A stretch of 64,000 nt of DNA from Streptomyces sp. 71268. Its GTDB lineage: Bacteria; Actinomycetota; Actinomycetes; Streptomycetales; Streptomycetaceae. Below are positions 42,431 to 55,312 of this stretch, in pieces (position 1 is the first letter of the stretch; every line of letters begins with the position of its first letter). The notes under the pieces were generated by a model. That model was not told where the DNA came from. It saw only the letters and a program-made list of their open reading frames with translations, and did no database searches. The position numbers were made by a program, and so were the translations under genes. Location of the stretch: positions 1,021,501 through 1,085,500 of the forward strand of contig NZ_CP114200.1 in the NCBI RefSeq assembly GCF_029392895.1, in the 5' to 3' direction.

Positions 42431-42892
42431 GTGTCCACGCACTCCCCCGAGCAACTCCGCGCCCTCTACGACCGTTGGAGCCGGTTGTGGCGCGGCGACT
42501 TCAGCCATGCCGCCGACATCCTCGACCCCGGCTTCGTCGTCCACCAGGCGCGCCCCGACGGCAGCGACTCCGAGGCGACCACCGGTCCGGAGCGGCTGCT
42601 GCCCGAGATCGAGCAGACCATGGCCGCCTTCGGCGACGTGGACATCAGCGTCGATCTCGGACCGATCGTCGAGGGCGACCTGATCGCCGCCCGCTGGACG
42701 CTGCGCGCCACGTACACCGGCGGCATCCCGCACGCCACCGCCCCCGTCGGCACGAAGATCGCCTTCAGCGGCCACGACCTGCTCCGCGCGGCCGACGGCA
42801 GGTTGTGCGAGTACTGGACCTGCACCGACATCCTGGACGGCCTGACCCAGCTCGGCGCCGTTTCCGGCCCGAACGGCCCGGCCCGCCCGTGA
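42431..42892 (+). CDS. SnoaL-like polyketide-cyclase-fold / ester cyclase family protein
   Basis: 153 residues, NTF2-like cone fold. LRALYDRWSRLWRGDFSHAADILDPGFVVHQ, then VEGDLIAARWTLRATYTGGIP and HDLLRAADGRLCEYWTCTDILDGLTQLGAV are the SnoaL pattern, with the HD and W-x-x-x-D positions often found in ester cyclases. The reaction is unknown. GTG 42431 follows AGGAG (42421-42425). It is paired with the divergent MarR gene as a small detoxification or modification module, and converges on relA. Confidence 0.82.
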   Translation: MSTHSPEQLRALYDRWSRLWRGDFSHAADILDPGFVVHQARPDGSDSEATTGPERLLPEIEQTMAAFGDVDISVDLGPIVEGDLIAARWTLRATYTGGIPHATAPVGTKIAFSGHDLLRAADGRLCEYWTCTDILDGLTQLGAVSGPNGPARP

Positions 42893-42947
42893 CCCGGCAG
42901 GCAGGCACCCGCACGCCGCCGCCCGAGGGCGCTGGTCGTACGGGGCC

Positions 42948-45452
<2,505 letters not shown>

Positions 45453-45557
45453 GAGCACTCCTCAAGCGGGACCGGTCCGAAACGGGAGTCGGACGGCCAT
45501 GGTATCGATCCCGCCACACCCATTGTCCCGCCACGGCACCCACTCCGGCACGCCGAA

Positions 45558-45589
45558 GGCGGGTACCCGGGGCTTGCCAGGTACCCGCC
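45558..45589 (-). terminator. Hairpin between apt and relA
   Basis: GGCGGGTACC (45558-45567) and GGTACCCGCC (45580-45589), perfect 10 bp, 12-base loop, 20 bases past the apt stop. It separates relA from the Sec/apt unit. Confidence 0.72.
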
Positions 45590-45608
45590 TCACGGAGATT
45601 CACGCAGT

Positions 45609-46214
45609 TCAGACGGTGGTCAGCGCCTCCAGCGGGGCGCCGTCCAGGCTGGCCTGAAGCCGCTGCCTGCCGTCGAGGAATCCGAGTTCCAGCAAGACCG
45701 CGACGCCCGCGACCTCGGCCCCGGCCCGCCGGATGAGGTGCAGGGACGCCTCGGCGGTGCCGCCGGTGGCCAGAACGTCGTCGATGACCAGAACTCGATC
45801 ACCGGGGCGCAGGGCGTCGGCGTGCAGCTCGATCTCGGCCGTCCCGTACTCCAGGTCGTACGCCTGCCGCAGGGTCGCCCCCGGCAGCTTGCCCGCCTTG
45901 CGCACCGGCACGAACCCCACGCCGGCGCGGACCGCGACCGGCGCGGCCAGGATGAAGCCACGGGCCTCCAGGCCGACGACCTTGTCCGCCCGGTAGGTGC
46001 GGCACAGGGCCGCGAGGGCGTCGGTCAGCGCGCCGAAGGCGACCGGGTCGGCCAGCAGCGGGGTGATGTCCTTGAACACCACTCCCGGTTGCGGATAGTC
46101 CGGGACGTCGTGGATGCGGCTGAGCAGCAGCGTCCGCAGCTCGTCGGCGCCGAGCCCGACGGCCGCCGGTCGCGGCCCGCCGGCGCTCAGGTCGGTGACC
46201 TCAGCCCCGCTCAT
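45609..46214 (-). CDS. apt: Adenine phosphoribosyltransferase
   Basis: Salvages adenine to AMP with PRPP. 201 residues; PRPP-binding motif RVLVIDDVLATGGTAEA near residue 140 and IHDVPDYPQPGVVFKDITPLL near 35, VGLEARGFILAAPVA near 80. The ATG at 46214 overlaps the secF stop (ATGA). The secD-secF-apt-relA order is conserved in actinobacteria and links purine nucleotides with alarmone control. Confidence 0.97.
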   Translation of the reverse strand: MSGAEVTDLSAGGPRPAAVGLGADELRTLLLSRIHDVPDYPQPGVVFKDITPLLADPVAFGALTDALAALCRTYRADKVVGLEARGFILAAPVAVRAGVGFVPVRKAGKLPGATLRQAYDLEYGTAEIELHADALRPGDRVLVIDDVLATGGTAEASLHLIRRAGAEVAGVAVLLELGFLDGRQRLQASLDGAPLEALTTV

Positions 46215-47416
46215 CGGCGCTTGCCCGACGGACGGCCCCGACCACGGTTGCGGCCCGGCTGGTTGCGGGTGGACGACTGGGGACGGGTGGGCTGGGTGCC
46301 ACGCTGGCCCACCACCCCGGCCGCGGCCGCCTCCTCGCGCTCGGCCTCCTCGTCCGCCGCGTCCCGTGGCTCCACGTCCTCGGGGTCCGCGTCGTCGTCG
46401 GCGTCGTCGGCCGGCGCGGCCTTGCCGGACGACTCGGCCCGGGCGGCCGCCGCGGCGCGCTTGGCGCGCACCCGGGTGGCCAGGGCCTTCATCTGCGGGT
46501 CCCGCTCCTTCAGGTCGGCGACCAGCGGAGTGGCGATGAAGATCGAGGAGTACGCGCCGGCCGCGAGGCCGACGAAGAGTGCCAGCGAGATGTCATTGAG
46601 CATGCCGGCGCCCAGGAAGCCGCCACCGATGAACAGCAGCGCCGCGACCGGCAGCAGCGCCACCACGGTGGTGTTGATGGAGCGCACCAGGGTGCCGTTG
46701 AGGCTGCGGTTGGCGATCTCGCTGTAGGTGTAGCGGGTCTGCTTGGTGAGGTCCTTCGTGCTCTCGCGTAGACCGTCGAAGACGACGACGGTGTCGTACA
46801 GCGAGTAACCGAGGATGGTCAACAGACCGATCACGGTGCCCGGGGTGACCTCGAAGCCGACCAGCGCGTACACGCCGACCGTGATCGTGAGGTCGTGCAC
46901 CAGCGCGATGAGGGCGGCCAACGCCATCCGCCACTCGAAGGCGATGGCGAGGTAGATCACCACCAGGAGCATGAAGATCGCCAGGCCCTGCCAGGCCTTC
47001 TTGGCGATCTCCTCACCCCAACTGGGGCCGACGAGCTGGGTGTTGATTTTCGAGCTCTCGACGCCGAGTTCCTTGGCGAGCGCCTTCTGGACCGGCTGCG
47101 CGGCCTCGGTGTCCAGATCGCTGATCTGGATGCGCAGGCCGCCGCTGCCGAGCTTCTGGGCGATCGCCGTGTGGCCGTCGGCGGACTCCTCCGCCTTCTC
47201 CCGGGCGTCGTCGGCCGAGATGCTGGTCTTGGGCGTGGTGAAGACCGCGCCGCCGGAGAACTCGATGCCCATGTGCAGGCCGCGCACCGACAGACCCACG
47301 ATGGCCGTGATGGTGATCAGGATGGAGAGGCCGTACCAGATCATCCGCTTGGCGACGAAGTCGTAGCCGACCTCACCGCGGTAGAGCCTGGCGCCGAGAC
47401 TGCCGAGTCGAGACAT
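46211..47416 (-). CDS. secF: Sec translocon accessory subunit SecF
   Basis: Works with SecD to use the proton-motive force late in export. 401 residues with six membrane helices. Family motifs: IEFSGGAVF near 50 and the D-L-x-I-T/V-x-G-V-Y-A-L-V-G-F-E block near 205, VIGLLTILGYSLYDTVVVFDGLRE near 225, RSINTTVVALLPVAALLFIGG near 270. An acidic then basic tail of about 85 residues (DDADDDADPEDVEPRDAADEE...) follows the last helix. ATG 47416 comes 1 base after the secD stop. Confidence 0.97.
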   Translation of the reverse strand: MSRLGSLGARLYRGEVGYDFVAKRMIWYGLSILITITAIVGLSVRGLHMGIEFSGGAVFTTPKTSISADDAREKAEESADGHTAIAQKLGSGGLRIQISDLDTEAAQPVQKALAKELGVESSKINTQLVGPSWGEEIAKKAWQGLAIFMLLVVIYLAIAFEWRMALAALIALVHDLTITVGVYALVGFEVTPGTVIGLLTILGYSLYDTVVVFDGLRESTKDLTKQTRYTYSEIANRSLNGTLVRSINTTVVALLPVAALLFIGGGFLGAGMLNDISLALFVGLAAGAYSSIFIATPLVADLKERDPQMKALATRVRAKRAAAAARAESSGKAAPADDADDDADPEDVEPRDAADEEAEREEAAAAGVVGQRGTQPTRPQSSTRNQPGRNRGRGRPSGKRR

Positions 47417-47417
47417 C

Positions 47418-49238
47418 TCACGCCTCCTTCGTGTCGGCGGGGGCGGCGGGGCGGCGGCGGGAGCGCAGCGGCGGTTTGGCACCGAGCCGCTTCGGGTCGA
47501 GGCCCGACCAGGGGTGCCCGGTCGCGAAGAACTTGCGGGTGGCGAGGAGCGTCATCAGCGGCTTGGTGAAGAAGAAGACCACCACGACGTCCAGCAGCGT
47601 CGTCAGGCCCAGCGTGAACGCGAAGCCCTGCACCTTGCCCACCGTGACGATGAAGAGCACCGCGGCGGCCAGGAACGACACGAAGTCGGAGACGAGGATG
47701 GTGCGCCGGGCGCGGGGCCAGCCGCGCTGCACGGCGGGCCGCAGCGTGCGGCCCTCGCGGATCTCGTCCCGTACGCGCTCGAAGTACACGATGAACGAGT
47801 CCGCGGTGATGCCGATGGCCACGATGGCGCCACAGACGGCCGGCAGGTTCAGGGCGAACTGGATCGCCTCGCCGAGCAGCACCATGAGCGAGTAGGTGAG
47901 CGTGGCGGAGACCGCGAGGCTGGCGATGGCCACCAGGGCCAGGCCCCGGTAGTAGATGACCATGTACAGGATGACCAGCGCGAGGCCGATGGCGCCCGCG
48001 ATCAGACCGGCCCGCAACTGCTCCTCGCCGAGCGCGGAGGAGACGGTGGTCTCGTCGACGATGTCGAAGGTCAGCGGCAGCGAACCGTAGGACAGGATGT
48101 TGGCCAGGTCCTCGGCCTCGTCCTGCTTGAAGCCACCGGAGATCTCGGCCTTGCCGCCCCTGATCGCGAAGGTGACCTCGGCATTCGAGGCGACCTCGCC
48201 GTCCAGGACGATGCCGAACTGGTTCTGCGGGGACTGCTGCTTGGCCAGCTCGCCGGTGATCTTGCCGAACTGCTTGCCGCCCTTGCCGTCGAAGTCGAGC
48301 TGGACGATCCAGCCGGAGCCGCCCTGGGCGCTGAAGACCGCGGAGGCGTCCTCGACGCGGTCGCCCTCAAGCTCGACGGGGCCCAGGATGAACTTGGCCT
48401 GGCCCTTGCGGTCACAGGCGACGATCGGCTGCTCCGTCGGCCGGCTCGCGGCCTTCTGGCTGGCGGCGGAGCGGGCCTTGGGGTTGGTGCAGTCCAGCGC
48501 CGCGAACTGCTTCTGCAGCTCCTCGGCCTGCTTGGCCTGGTCGGCCTGTTCCTTCGTCGGCTTCTGCGGGGCGTCGCCGGTGGGCGTGGGGGTGGGGGTG
48601 GGCGCCTTCCGCAGCGCGCTGGGGACGGCCCGACCCTGGGTGGTGGGCGTGGACGTCGGCGCCGTGGCGTCGCTCTTGTCCGCGTCCTTGTCGCCCTTGT
48701 CGGAGTCTCCGTCGCCCTTGTCGCCGTCCTTGTCGCCCTTGTCCCCCTGGGCCGGCTTCTTGCCGTCGTCGCCCTTGTCCGGGGTCTCGTTCGGCTTGGG
48801 CACGCCGCCGGGGTCCTTGGTGGGCTTGGGGTCGCCGATGGACAGCACCGGGCGGAAGCCGAGCTTGGCCGTGGTGCCGACCTGCTCCCGGGCCTGGTCG
48901 GCGTCCGTGCCCTTGGGGATGTTGACGATGATGTGCTTGCTGCCCTGGGTCTGGACCTCGGCCTCGGACACACCAAGCCCGTTGACCCGCCGCTCCATGA
49001 TGTTGACGGCGGTGTCCATGTTGTCGCTGTTGATCGCGTTGGGCTTGCCGGGCTCGTTCTTGGCCTCCAGCGTGAAGCTGGTGCCGCCCGCGAGGTCGAT
49101 GCCCAGCCGCGGGGTGGTGTTGCCGGAGAGGAACATCCCCCCGACCAGCGCCACCATGGCGACCAAGATCCCGACGAGGGCACGACCGGGCCTGCCTTGG
49201 GCCCCGGGGGACCTACGGCCCTTCTTCGGTGCTGCCAC
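47418..49238 (-). CDS. secD: Sec translocon accessory subunit SecD, with expanded low-complexity insert
   Basis: 606 residues. First helix (about 20-40), P1 ectodomain starting RLGIDLAGGTSFTLEA, then a long Asp/Lys/Gly-rich stretch (about 140-175) and a Thr/Pro-rich stretch (about 175-205). The conserved second half follows: SGWIVQLDFDGKGGKQF, FGIVLDGEVASNAEV, and C-terminal helices with GITADSFIVYFERVRDEIREG. The D-K-G repeats are presumably surface-exposed outside the membrane. GTG start 49238. A hairpin separates it from yajC. Confidence 0.96.
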   Translation of the reverse strand: MAAPKKGRRSPGAQGRPGRALVGILVAMVALVGGMFLSGNTTPRLGIDLAGGTSFTLEAKNEPGKPNAINSDNMDTAVNIMERRVNGLGVSEAEVQTQGSKHIIVNIPKGTDADQAREQVGTTAKLGFRPVLSIGDPKPTKDPGGVPKPNETPDKGDDGKKPAQGDKGDKDGDKGDGDSDKGDKDADKSDATAPTSTPTTQGRAVPSALRKAPTPTPTPTGDAPQKPTKEQADQAKQAEELQKQFAALDCTNPKARSAASQKAASRPTEQPIVACDRKGQAKFILGPVELEGDRVEDASAVFSAQGGSGWIVQLDFDGKGGKQFGKITGELAKQQSPQNQFGIVLDGEVASNAEVTFAIRGGKAEISGGFKQDEAEDLANILSYGSLPLTFDIVDETTVSSALGEEQLRAGLIAGAIGLALVILYMVIYYRGLALVAIASLAVSATLTYSLMVLLGEAIQFALNLPAVCGAIVAIGITADSFIVYFERVRDEIREGRTLRPAVQRGWPRARRTILVSDFVSFLAAAVLFIVTVGKVQGFAFTLGLTTLLDVVVVFFFTKPLMTLLATRKFFATGHPWSGLDPKRLGAKPPLRSRRRPAAPADTKEA

Positions 49239-49260
49239 CTTTTCGTTTCTCCCTGTCCAA

Positions 49261-49289
49261 CCGCCCGGCGACGGGTGTGCGCCGGGCGG
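49261..49289 (-). terminator. Hairpin between yajC and secD
   Basis: CCGCCCGGCG (49261-49270) and CGCCGGGCGG (49280-49289), perfect 10 bp, 9-base loop, in the 148-base gap. Partial terminator or mRNA processing site. Confidence 0.55.
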
Positions 49290-49386
49290 CCACGAAGTGT
49301 TGTGGGGACGTGCCCCCGCCGGAGCCTAGACCGTCTCGTAGCCGCTGCGCACCGAGCGGTGGTGTCACGCGGCGTCCGAAGCGCGA

Positions 49387-49887
49387 CTACTTCGCGTCGT
49401 CGTTGCCGGACCCCTTGCGGTCCTCCGGCTTGGCGTCAGCGTCCTCGGGTCGGGACGCGTCGGCGTCGACGGCACCCGCGGCGTCGGTCTCGTCCGCGGC
49501 GTCACCCTTGGTCATGTCAACTCGGCGGTCGTCGTCGCCCTCGGCCTCGGTCAGGGAGGAAGCGTCGTCGGGAACCACGGGGGCGTCATCGTCGTGCTCG
49601 GACTCGATGCCGTGCACGATGCGGTTGTACTCGGCGTCGTCCAGAACGGCACCCACCGAGTTCTTCGCGTAAATGGCGTGCACGCCCGGCGCGACCTCAA
49701 GCAGGAGCGTGTCGTCGTGAACCTCCTTGACCGTGGCGTACATGCCGCCGATGGTCCGGATGCCGGTGCCCGGCTGGATCTGGTCACGCATCTGCGCCGC
49801 CTGGCGCTGCTTGTTCTTGGCCGATCGGGTCATCAGGAACATGGCCCCGATGAGCACGATGAACGGCAGGAGAGTCACGATATTCAC
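49387..49887 (-). CDS. yajC: Preprotein translocase subunit YajC
   Basis: 166 residues. One N-terminal membrane helix (LLPFIVLIGAMFLMTRSAKNKQRQ), then the small cytoplasmic domain MRDQIQPGTGIRTIGGMYATVKEV and a long acidic tail (D/E/A-rich, about residues 90-166) that is longer than in E. coli (110 residues in total). The GTG at 49887 gives V-N-I-V-T-L-L-P; upstream codons belong to the leader. It precedes secD as in most bacteria. Confidence 0.95.
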   Translation of the reverse strand: MNIVTLLPFIVLIGAMFLMTRSAKNKQRQAAQMRDQIQPGTGIRTIGGMYATVKEVHDDTLLLEVAPGVHAIYAKNSVGAVLDDAEYNRIVHGIESEHDDDAPVVPDDASSLTEAEGDDDRRVDMTKGDAADETDAAGAVDADASRPEDADAKPEDRKGSGNDDAK

Positions 49888-50050
49888 GGGACGGAATTTC
49901 CTTCGCACGACCGCGAATGCACGGCCTGGTATACGGGGGTGGGTGCGCCGCACTGAACGGACGGCGTCGGCGGAGTCTAAGCGAGCCCGCGCCTAAGGAA
50001 CAACGCCCAGCATGGCACCGGGGTTCCTGACCGGACCACTGACCGCGCCG

Positions 50051-51157
<1,107 letters not shown>

Positions 51158-51198
51158 GACGTCCTTTCTCCGTGTGCGCGGTGCCGGGCCGGGGGCCC

Positions 51199-51822
51199 TC
51201 AGCGACCTCGGCCCAGGGTCTGCAAGGCGGCCCGCAACAGCGTGGCCACCTGGGGCTCGGCGCCGCTGGCCACGGCCTGGTCGGCCTGCGGCGCGACGGC
51301 GGCCACGGCCTCGTCGGCCTCGCGGGTGGCGTAGCCGAGGCCGATGAGCGCGCCGTGCAACTGGTCGCGCCAACTGGCGGTGACCGCGCTGCCCACTCCC
51401 ACGCCGCCGGCGCCGCCGGTGGGGTCGCCGAGCCGGTCCTTGAGTTCGAGCAGCAGCCGCTGGGCGCCCTTCTTGCCGATGCCCGGGACGGCGGTCAGCG
51501 CCTTCTCGTCACCGCCGGCGACCGCCCGGCGCAGCGCGTCGGGGGCGTGCACGGCGAGCATGGCCTGCGCCAGCCGCGGCCCGACTCCGCTGGCGGTCTG
51601 GAGGAGTTCGAAGACCTGGCGCTCGTCGTCGTCGGCGAAGCCGTACAGCGTCAGCGAGTCCTCGCGGACGACGAGGGAGGTGGCCAGCCGGGCGGGCTTG
51701 CCCACGCGCAGCGTGGCCAGCGTGGCCGGGGTGCACTGCACGGCCATGCCGACGCCGCCGACCTCGATGACGGCGAGGTCGGGGGCGAGGGCGGCCACCT
51801 GTCCTTGGACGAACGCGATCAT
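51199..51822 (-). CDS. ruvA: Holliday junction DNA-binding protein RuvA
   Basis: Tetrameric junction clamp. 207 residues: N-terminal OB fold [28 protein letters not shown], tandem helix-hairpin-helix motifs ([36 protein letters not shown]), an Ala/Gly linker and the C-terminal RuvB-contact domain [19 protein letters not shown]. The ATG overlaps the ruvC stop (ATGA). Confidence 0.97.
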   Translation of the reverse strand: MIAFVQGQVAALAPDLAVIEVGGVGMAVQCTPATLATLRVGKPARLATSLVVREDSLTLYGFADDDERQVFELLQTASGVGPRLAQAMLAVHAPDALRRAVAGGDEKALTAVPGIGKKGAQRLLLELKDRLGDPTGGAGGVGVGSAVTASWRDQLHGALIGLGYATREADEAVAAVAPQADQAVASGAEPQVATLLRAALQTLGRGR

Positions 51823-52457
51823 GCGGGGCCCTTCCGGGTGCGAGCGGGGGCGGGGGCGGGGGCCGCGCGGCGGGCGGCGCCGCGCCGGGCGGCCGCCGGG
51901 GCGGAGCGCGGGGGTGTGACGGGCGGCGCGGCCGGCGCCTGGGCCTGTCGGTGCGCGGCCACGGCCTGCTGGAGGCGGTTGGTGGCGGGGGCCCGCCAGA
52001 TGTGGCAGATGGCCAGCGCGAGGGCGTCGGCCGCGTCGGCCGGTTTCGGGGGCGCGTCCAGCCGCAGCAGGCGGGTGACCATGGCGCCGACCTGCGCCTT
52101 GTCGGCGCGGCCGGAACCGGTCACGGCGGCCTTGACCTCGCTGGGGGTGTGCAGCGCGACCGGCAGTCCGCGCCGGGCGGCGCACAGCATGGCGACAGCG
52201 CTGGCCTGGGCCGTGCCCATCACGGTCTGCACGTTGTGCTGGCTGAACACGCGCTCCACCGCGACCAGTTCCGGCCGGTGCGTCTCCAACCACCGCTCGA
52301 TGCCGCGCTCGATGAGCACCAGTCGCTCCCCGATGTCGGCGTCGGCCGCGGTGCGGATGACGCCGACGTCCACCATGTGCAGCGGGCGGCCCGCGACGCC
52401 GTCGACGACGCCGATGCCACACCGGGTCAGCCCCGGGTCCACGCCGAGCACCCGCAT
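51819..52457 (-). CDS. ruvC: Holliday junction resolvase RuvC
   Basis: Nuclease that cuts Holliday junctions. 212 residues. [20 protein letters not shown] supplies the first catalytic Asp (D7), [11 protein letters not shown] the Glu region, [15 protein letters not shown] and the C-terminal Asp pair in [15 protein letters not shown]. The last ~50 residues are an Ala/Pro/Arg-rich extension absent from E. coli RuvC. It is the first gene of ruvC-ruvA-ruvB and is preceded by a DNA-damage-type promoter. Confidence 0.97.
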   Translation of the reverse strand: MRVLGVDPGLTRCGIGVVDGVAGRPLHMVDVGVIRTAADADIGERLVLIERGIERWLETHRPELVAVERVFSQHNVQTVMGTAQASAVAMLCAARRGLPVALHTPSEVKAAVTGSGRADKAQVGAMVTRLLRLDAPPKPADAADALALAICHIWRAPATNRLQQAVAAHRQAQAPAAPPVTPPRSAPAAARRGAARRAAPAPAPARTRKGPA

Positions 52458-52534
52458 CGCGCGCCCTCCCCCTCACTGACGTATGCGTCTGACGTGCGCG
52501 TCGCACATCCGTGGGGGCACTCCCCCGAACAGGC

Positions 52535-52557
52535 ACAGTAGCCGCTGGCTCTGACAA
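52535..52557 (-). promoter_or_regulatory. RecA-NDp/PafBC-type promoter of ruvCAB
   Basis: Minus strand: TTGTCA (52557-52552), 11 bases (GAGCCAGCGGC), TACTGT (52540-52535). The pattern TTGTCAGAG-N8-TACTGT fits the SOS-independent damage-promoter consensus with one change (GAG for GTG). The predicted leader to ruvC is about 70 bases. Confidence 0.68.
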
Positions 52558-52593
52558 CGCGACGGAAAGCCGCTGGTTGTGACAACGCGACGG
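52540..52593. repeat. Tandem 26-bp duplication covering the ruvC promoter
   Basis: Copies at 52540-52565 and 52568-52593 are nearly identical (about two mismatches), period 28. The upstream copy keeps TTGTCA but has TTTCCG instead of a -10. Confidence 0.85.
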
Positions 52594-52710
52594 GCCGACG
52601 GGGGCGTCCCGTCGGCCCGGTGGCGGCCGTGCCTCGCGCCCCGGACGGTACGGCTGGGCCGCGGCGCGGGTTCGGCCGCCCTGGCTCAGTCGTACGGCCC
52701 GATGCGCAGG

Positions 52711-53463
52711 CTAGGCGTCGACCTTCTCCATGACCTCGTCCGACACGTCGAAGTTGGCGAAGACGTTCTGCACGTCGTCGCTGTCCTCCAGCGCGTCGAT
52801 GAGCTTGAAGATCTTGCGCGCGCCCTCCTCGTCCAACTGGACCTGCATGGTGGGCACGAAGTTGGCATCGGCCGAGTCGTAGTCGATGCCCTCCTGCTGG
52901 AGCGCGGTGCGCACGGCCACCAGGTCGGTGGCCTCGCTGATCACCTCGAACGTCTCGCCGAGGTCGTTGACCTCCTCGGCGCCCGCGTCGAGCACGGCGC
53001 CGAGCACGTCGTCCTCGGCCAACTCGCCCTTAGGGACGATCACTACGCCCTTGCGGTTGAACAGGTACGAGACCGAGCCCGGGTCGGCCATCGAGCCGCC
53101 GTTACGGGTCATGGCCACGCGCACGTCCGAGGCCGCGCGGTTGCGGTTGTCCGTCAGGCACTCGATGAGCACCGCGACACCGTTCGGGCCGTAGCCCTCG
53201 TACATGATCGTCTCGTAGTCGGCGCCGCCCGCCTCAAGACCCGCGCCGCGCTTGACCGCGCTGTCGATGTTCTTGTTCGGCACGGAGCTCTTCTTGGCCT
53301 TCTGGATGGCGTCGAAGAGGGTCGGGTTGCCGTCCGGGTCGGCTCCGCCGGTCCGCGCGGCGACCTCGATGTTCTTGATCAGCTTCGCGAAGAGCTTGCC
53401 GCGCTTGGCATCGATCACGGCCTTCTTGTGCTTCGTCGTAGCCCATTTAGAGTGGCCGGACAT
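52711..53463 (-). CDS. yebC: YebC/PmpR-family transcriptional and translational regulator
   Basis: 250 residues. [37 protein letters not shown] (split) is the family N-terminus and [28 protein letters not shown] the middle domain. Members bind DNA as regulators, and recent work on relatives points to a role in resolving ribosome stalling. It stands upstream of ruvC, the widespread yebC-ruvC-ruvA-ruvB order. A -10-like TAGGAT (53514-53509) lies upstream of its ATG. Confidence 0.95.
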   Translation of the reverse strand: MSGHSKWATTKHKKAVIDAKRGKLFAKLIKNIEVAARTGGADPDGNPTLFDAIQKAKKSSVPNKNIDSAVKRGAGLEAGGADYETIMYEGYGPNGVAVLIECLTDNRNRAASDVRVAMTRNGGSMADPGSVSYLFNRKGVVIVPKGELAEDDVLGAVLDAGAEEVNDLGETFEVISEATDLVAVRTALQQEGIDYDSADANFVPTMQVQLDEEGARKIFKLIDALEDSDDVQNVFANFDVSDEVMEKVDA

Positions 53464-53630
53464 CCGCCTGTCTCCTTCGCGTAACCAAATTCCTTACCAA
53501 CGCCTGCGATCCTACCGGGATCACCGGGCCCGGCCGTGCCCGGACTCCGGGCGGGTCTTCGCGGGGGTTCGAGCGGGCTCGGGCCGTCGTACCGGCGTGG
53601 GGGGCGCGGTGCCGGGTGGGGTGGCCGGGC

Positions 53631-54221
53631 TCAGCGCTCGCGCACCATGTCCACGAACAGGGCGTGTATCCGGTGGTCGCCGGTCAGCTCCGGGTGGAAG
53701 GAGGTGGCGAGCACGTTGCCCTGGCGGACGGCGACGGTGTGGCCGTCGTGCACGGCCAGCACGTCGACCGAGGCGCCGACGGACTCGACCCAGGGCGCGC
53801 GGATGAACACGCCGTCCACGGGGCCGCCCTCGACGCCCTTGATCTCGACGGCCGCCTCGAAGGAGTCGTTCTGCCGGCCGAAGGCGTTGCGGCGCACGAT
53901 CATGTCGATGCCGCCGAGGGTCTCCTGGTCGTCCCGGCCGTCGAGGACCTTGTCGGCCAGCATGATCATGCCCGCGCACGTGCCGTACATCGGCAGCCCC
54001 GCCCGTACCCGCTCGCGCAGCGGTTCCAGCAGGCCGAAGACGCCGGCGAGCTTGGACATCGTGGTGGACTCGCCGCCGGGGATGACCAGGGCGTCCACCT
54101 CGTCGAGCTCTTCGGGGCGGCGTACGGGGCGGGCCACGGCGTCGGCCGAGGCCAGCGCGACGAGGTGTTCGCGGACGTCGCCCTGGAGGGCGAGGACGCC
54201 GACGGTGGGGGTGCGGGACAC
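53631..54221 (-). CDS. pdxT: Pyridoxal 5'-phosphate synthase glutaminase subunit PdxT
   Basis: Supplies ammonia from glutamine to PdxS. 196 residues: [28 protein letters not shown], the nucleophile Cys in [12 protein letters not shown] near residue 80, and the His-x-Glu pair in [11 protein letters not shown] near 170. GTG start 54221. It follows pdxS by 164 bases with no obvious hairpin. Confidence 0.97.
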   Translation of the reverse strand: MSRTPTVGVLALQGDVREHLVALASADAVARPVRRPEELDEVDALVIPGGESTTMSKLAGVFGLLEPLRERVRAGLPMYGTCAGMIMLADKVLDGRDDQETLGGIDMIVRRNAFGRQNDSFEAAVEIKGVEGGPVDGVFIRAPWVESVGASVDVLAVHDGHTVAVRQGNVLATSFHPELTGDHRIHALFVDMVRER

Positions 54222-54385
54222 GGGGTGGGACCTCGCAGGAGTAAGCGGTGGGACGGCGGTCGGGGCGCGGGGCCGCGACCTCGGTGGGGTTGGCGGCGCG
54301 GTGGCGGCCCGTCTGCTGGCGGGTCGCCGGGTGGGGCCCCGCGCTGGCGCGGGGCCGCCCGCCGCTCACATCGGCCGGGGCCGGT

Positions 54386-55312
54386 TCACCAACCGCGGTT
54401 GGCGTAGCGCTCCGACTCGGGGAGGGTGTCGCAGTTGATGCCGACCATGGCCTCGCCCAGGTCGCGGGAGGCGTCCGCGATGACCTTGGGGTCGTCGTAG
54501 AAGGTGGTGGCCTTCACGATGGCGGCGGCGCGCTTGGCCGGGTCGCCGGACTTGAAGATGCCCGAGCCGACGAAGACACCCTCGGCGCCGAGCTGGCGCA
54601 TGAGCGCGGCGTCGGCGGGGGTGGCCACGCCACCGGCGGAGAACAGCACGACCGGCAGCTTGCCCAGCTCGGCGACCTCCTTGACCAGCTCGTACGGGGC
54701 GCGCAGCTCCTTGGCCGCGGCGAACAGCTCGTTGTGGTCGAGCGAGCGCAGCCGGCCGATCTCGCCCTTGATCTGGCGCAGGTGGCGCACGGCCTCGACG
54801 ACGTTGCCGGTGCCGGCCTCGCCCTTGGAGCGGATCATGGCCGCGCCCTCGGCGATGCGGCGCAGGGCCTCGCCGAGGTTGGTGGCGCCGCAGACGAAGG
54901 GGGTGGTGAAGGCCCACTTGTCGCTGTGGTTGACCTCGTCGGCGGGGGTGAGGACCTCGGACTCGTCGATGTAGTCCACGCCGAGCGACTGGAGCACCTG
55001 GGCCTCGACGAAGTGGCCGATGCGGGACTTGGCCATCACGGGGATGGAGACGGCGTTGATGATGCCGTCGATCATGTCCGGGTCGGACATCCGGGCCACG
55101 CCGCCGTCCTTGCGGATGTCGGCCGGGACGCGCTCCAGGGCCATCACCGCGACGGCGCCCGCGTCCTCGGCGATCTTCGCCTCCTCCGGCGTGACGACGT
55201 CCATGATCACGCCGCCCTTGAGCTGCTCGGCCATGCCGCGCTTGACGCGGGCGGTGCCGGTCTCGGGGTGCTGGGAAGCGGTTTCAGGCGTGCTGGGGGA
55301 CGTGCTCGACAC
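54386..55312 (-). CDS. pdxS: Pyridoxal 5'-phosphate synthase lyase subunit PdxS
   Basis: Builds PLP from ribose 5-phosphate, glyceraldehyde 3-phosphate and ammonia. 308 residues, (beta/alpha)8 barrel: [59 protein letters not shown] with the catalytic lysines, and [33 protein letters not shown] (split). GTG start 55312. The ~20-residue Ser/Thr/Pro-rich head is an extension. Together with pdxT it is the complete DXP-independent vitamin B6 route. Confidence 0.97.
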   Translation of the reverse strand: MSSTSPSTPETASQHPETGTARVKRGMAEQLKGGVIMDVVTPEEAKIAEDAGAVAVMALERVPADIRKDGGVARMSDPDMIDGIINAVSIPVMAKSRIGHFVEAQVLQSLGVDYIDESEVLTPADEVNHSDKWAFTTPFVCGATNLGEALRRIAEGAAMIRSKGEAGTGNVVEAVRHLRQIKGEIGRLRSLDHNELFAAAKELRAPYELVKEVAELGKLPVVLFSAGGVATPADAALMRQLGAEGVFVGSGIFKSGDPAKRAAAIVKATTFYDDPKVIADASRDLGEAMVGINCDTLPESERYANRGW

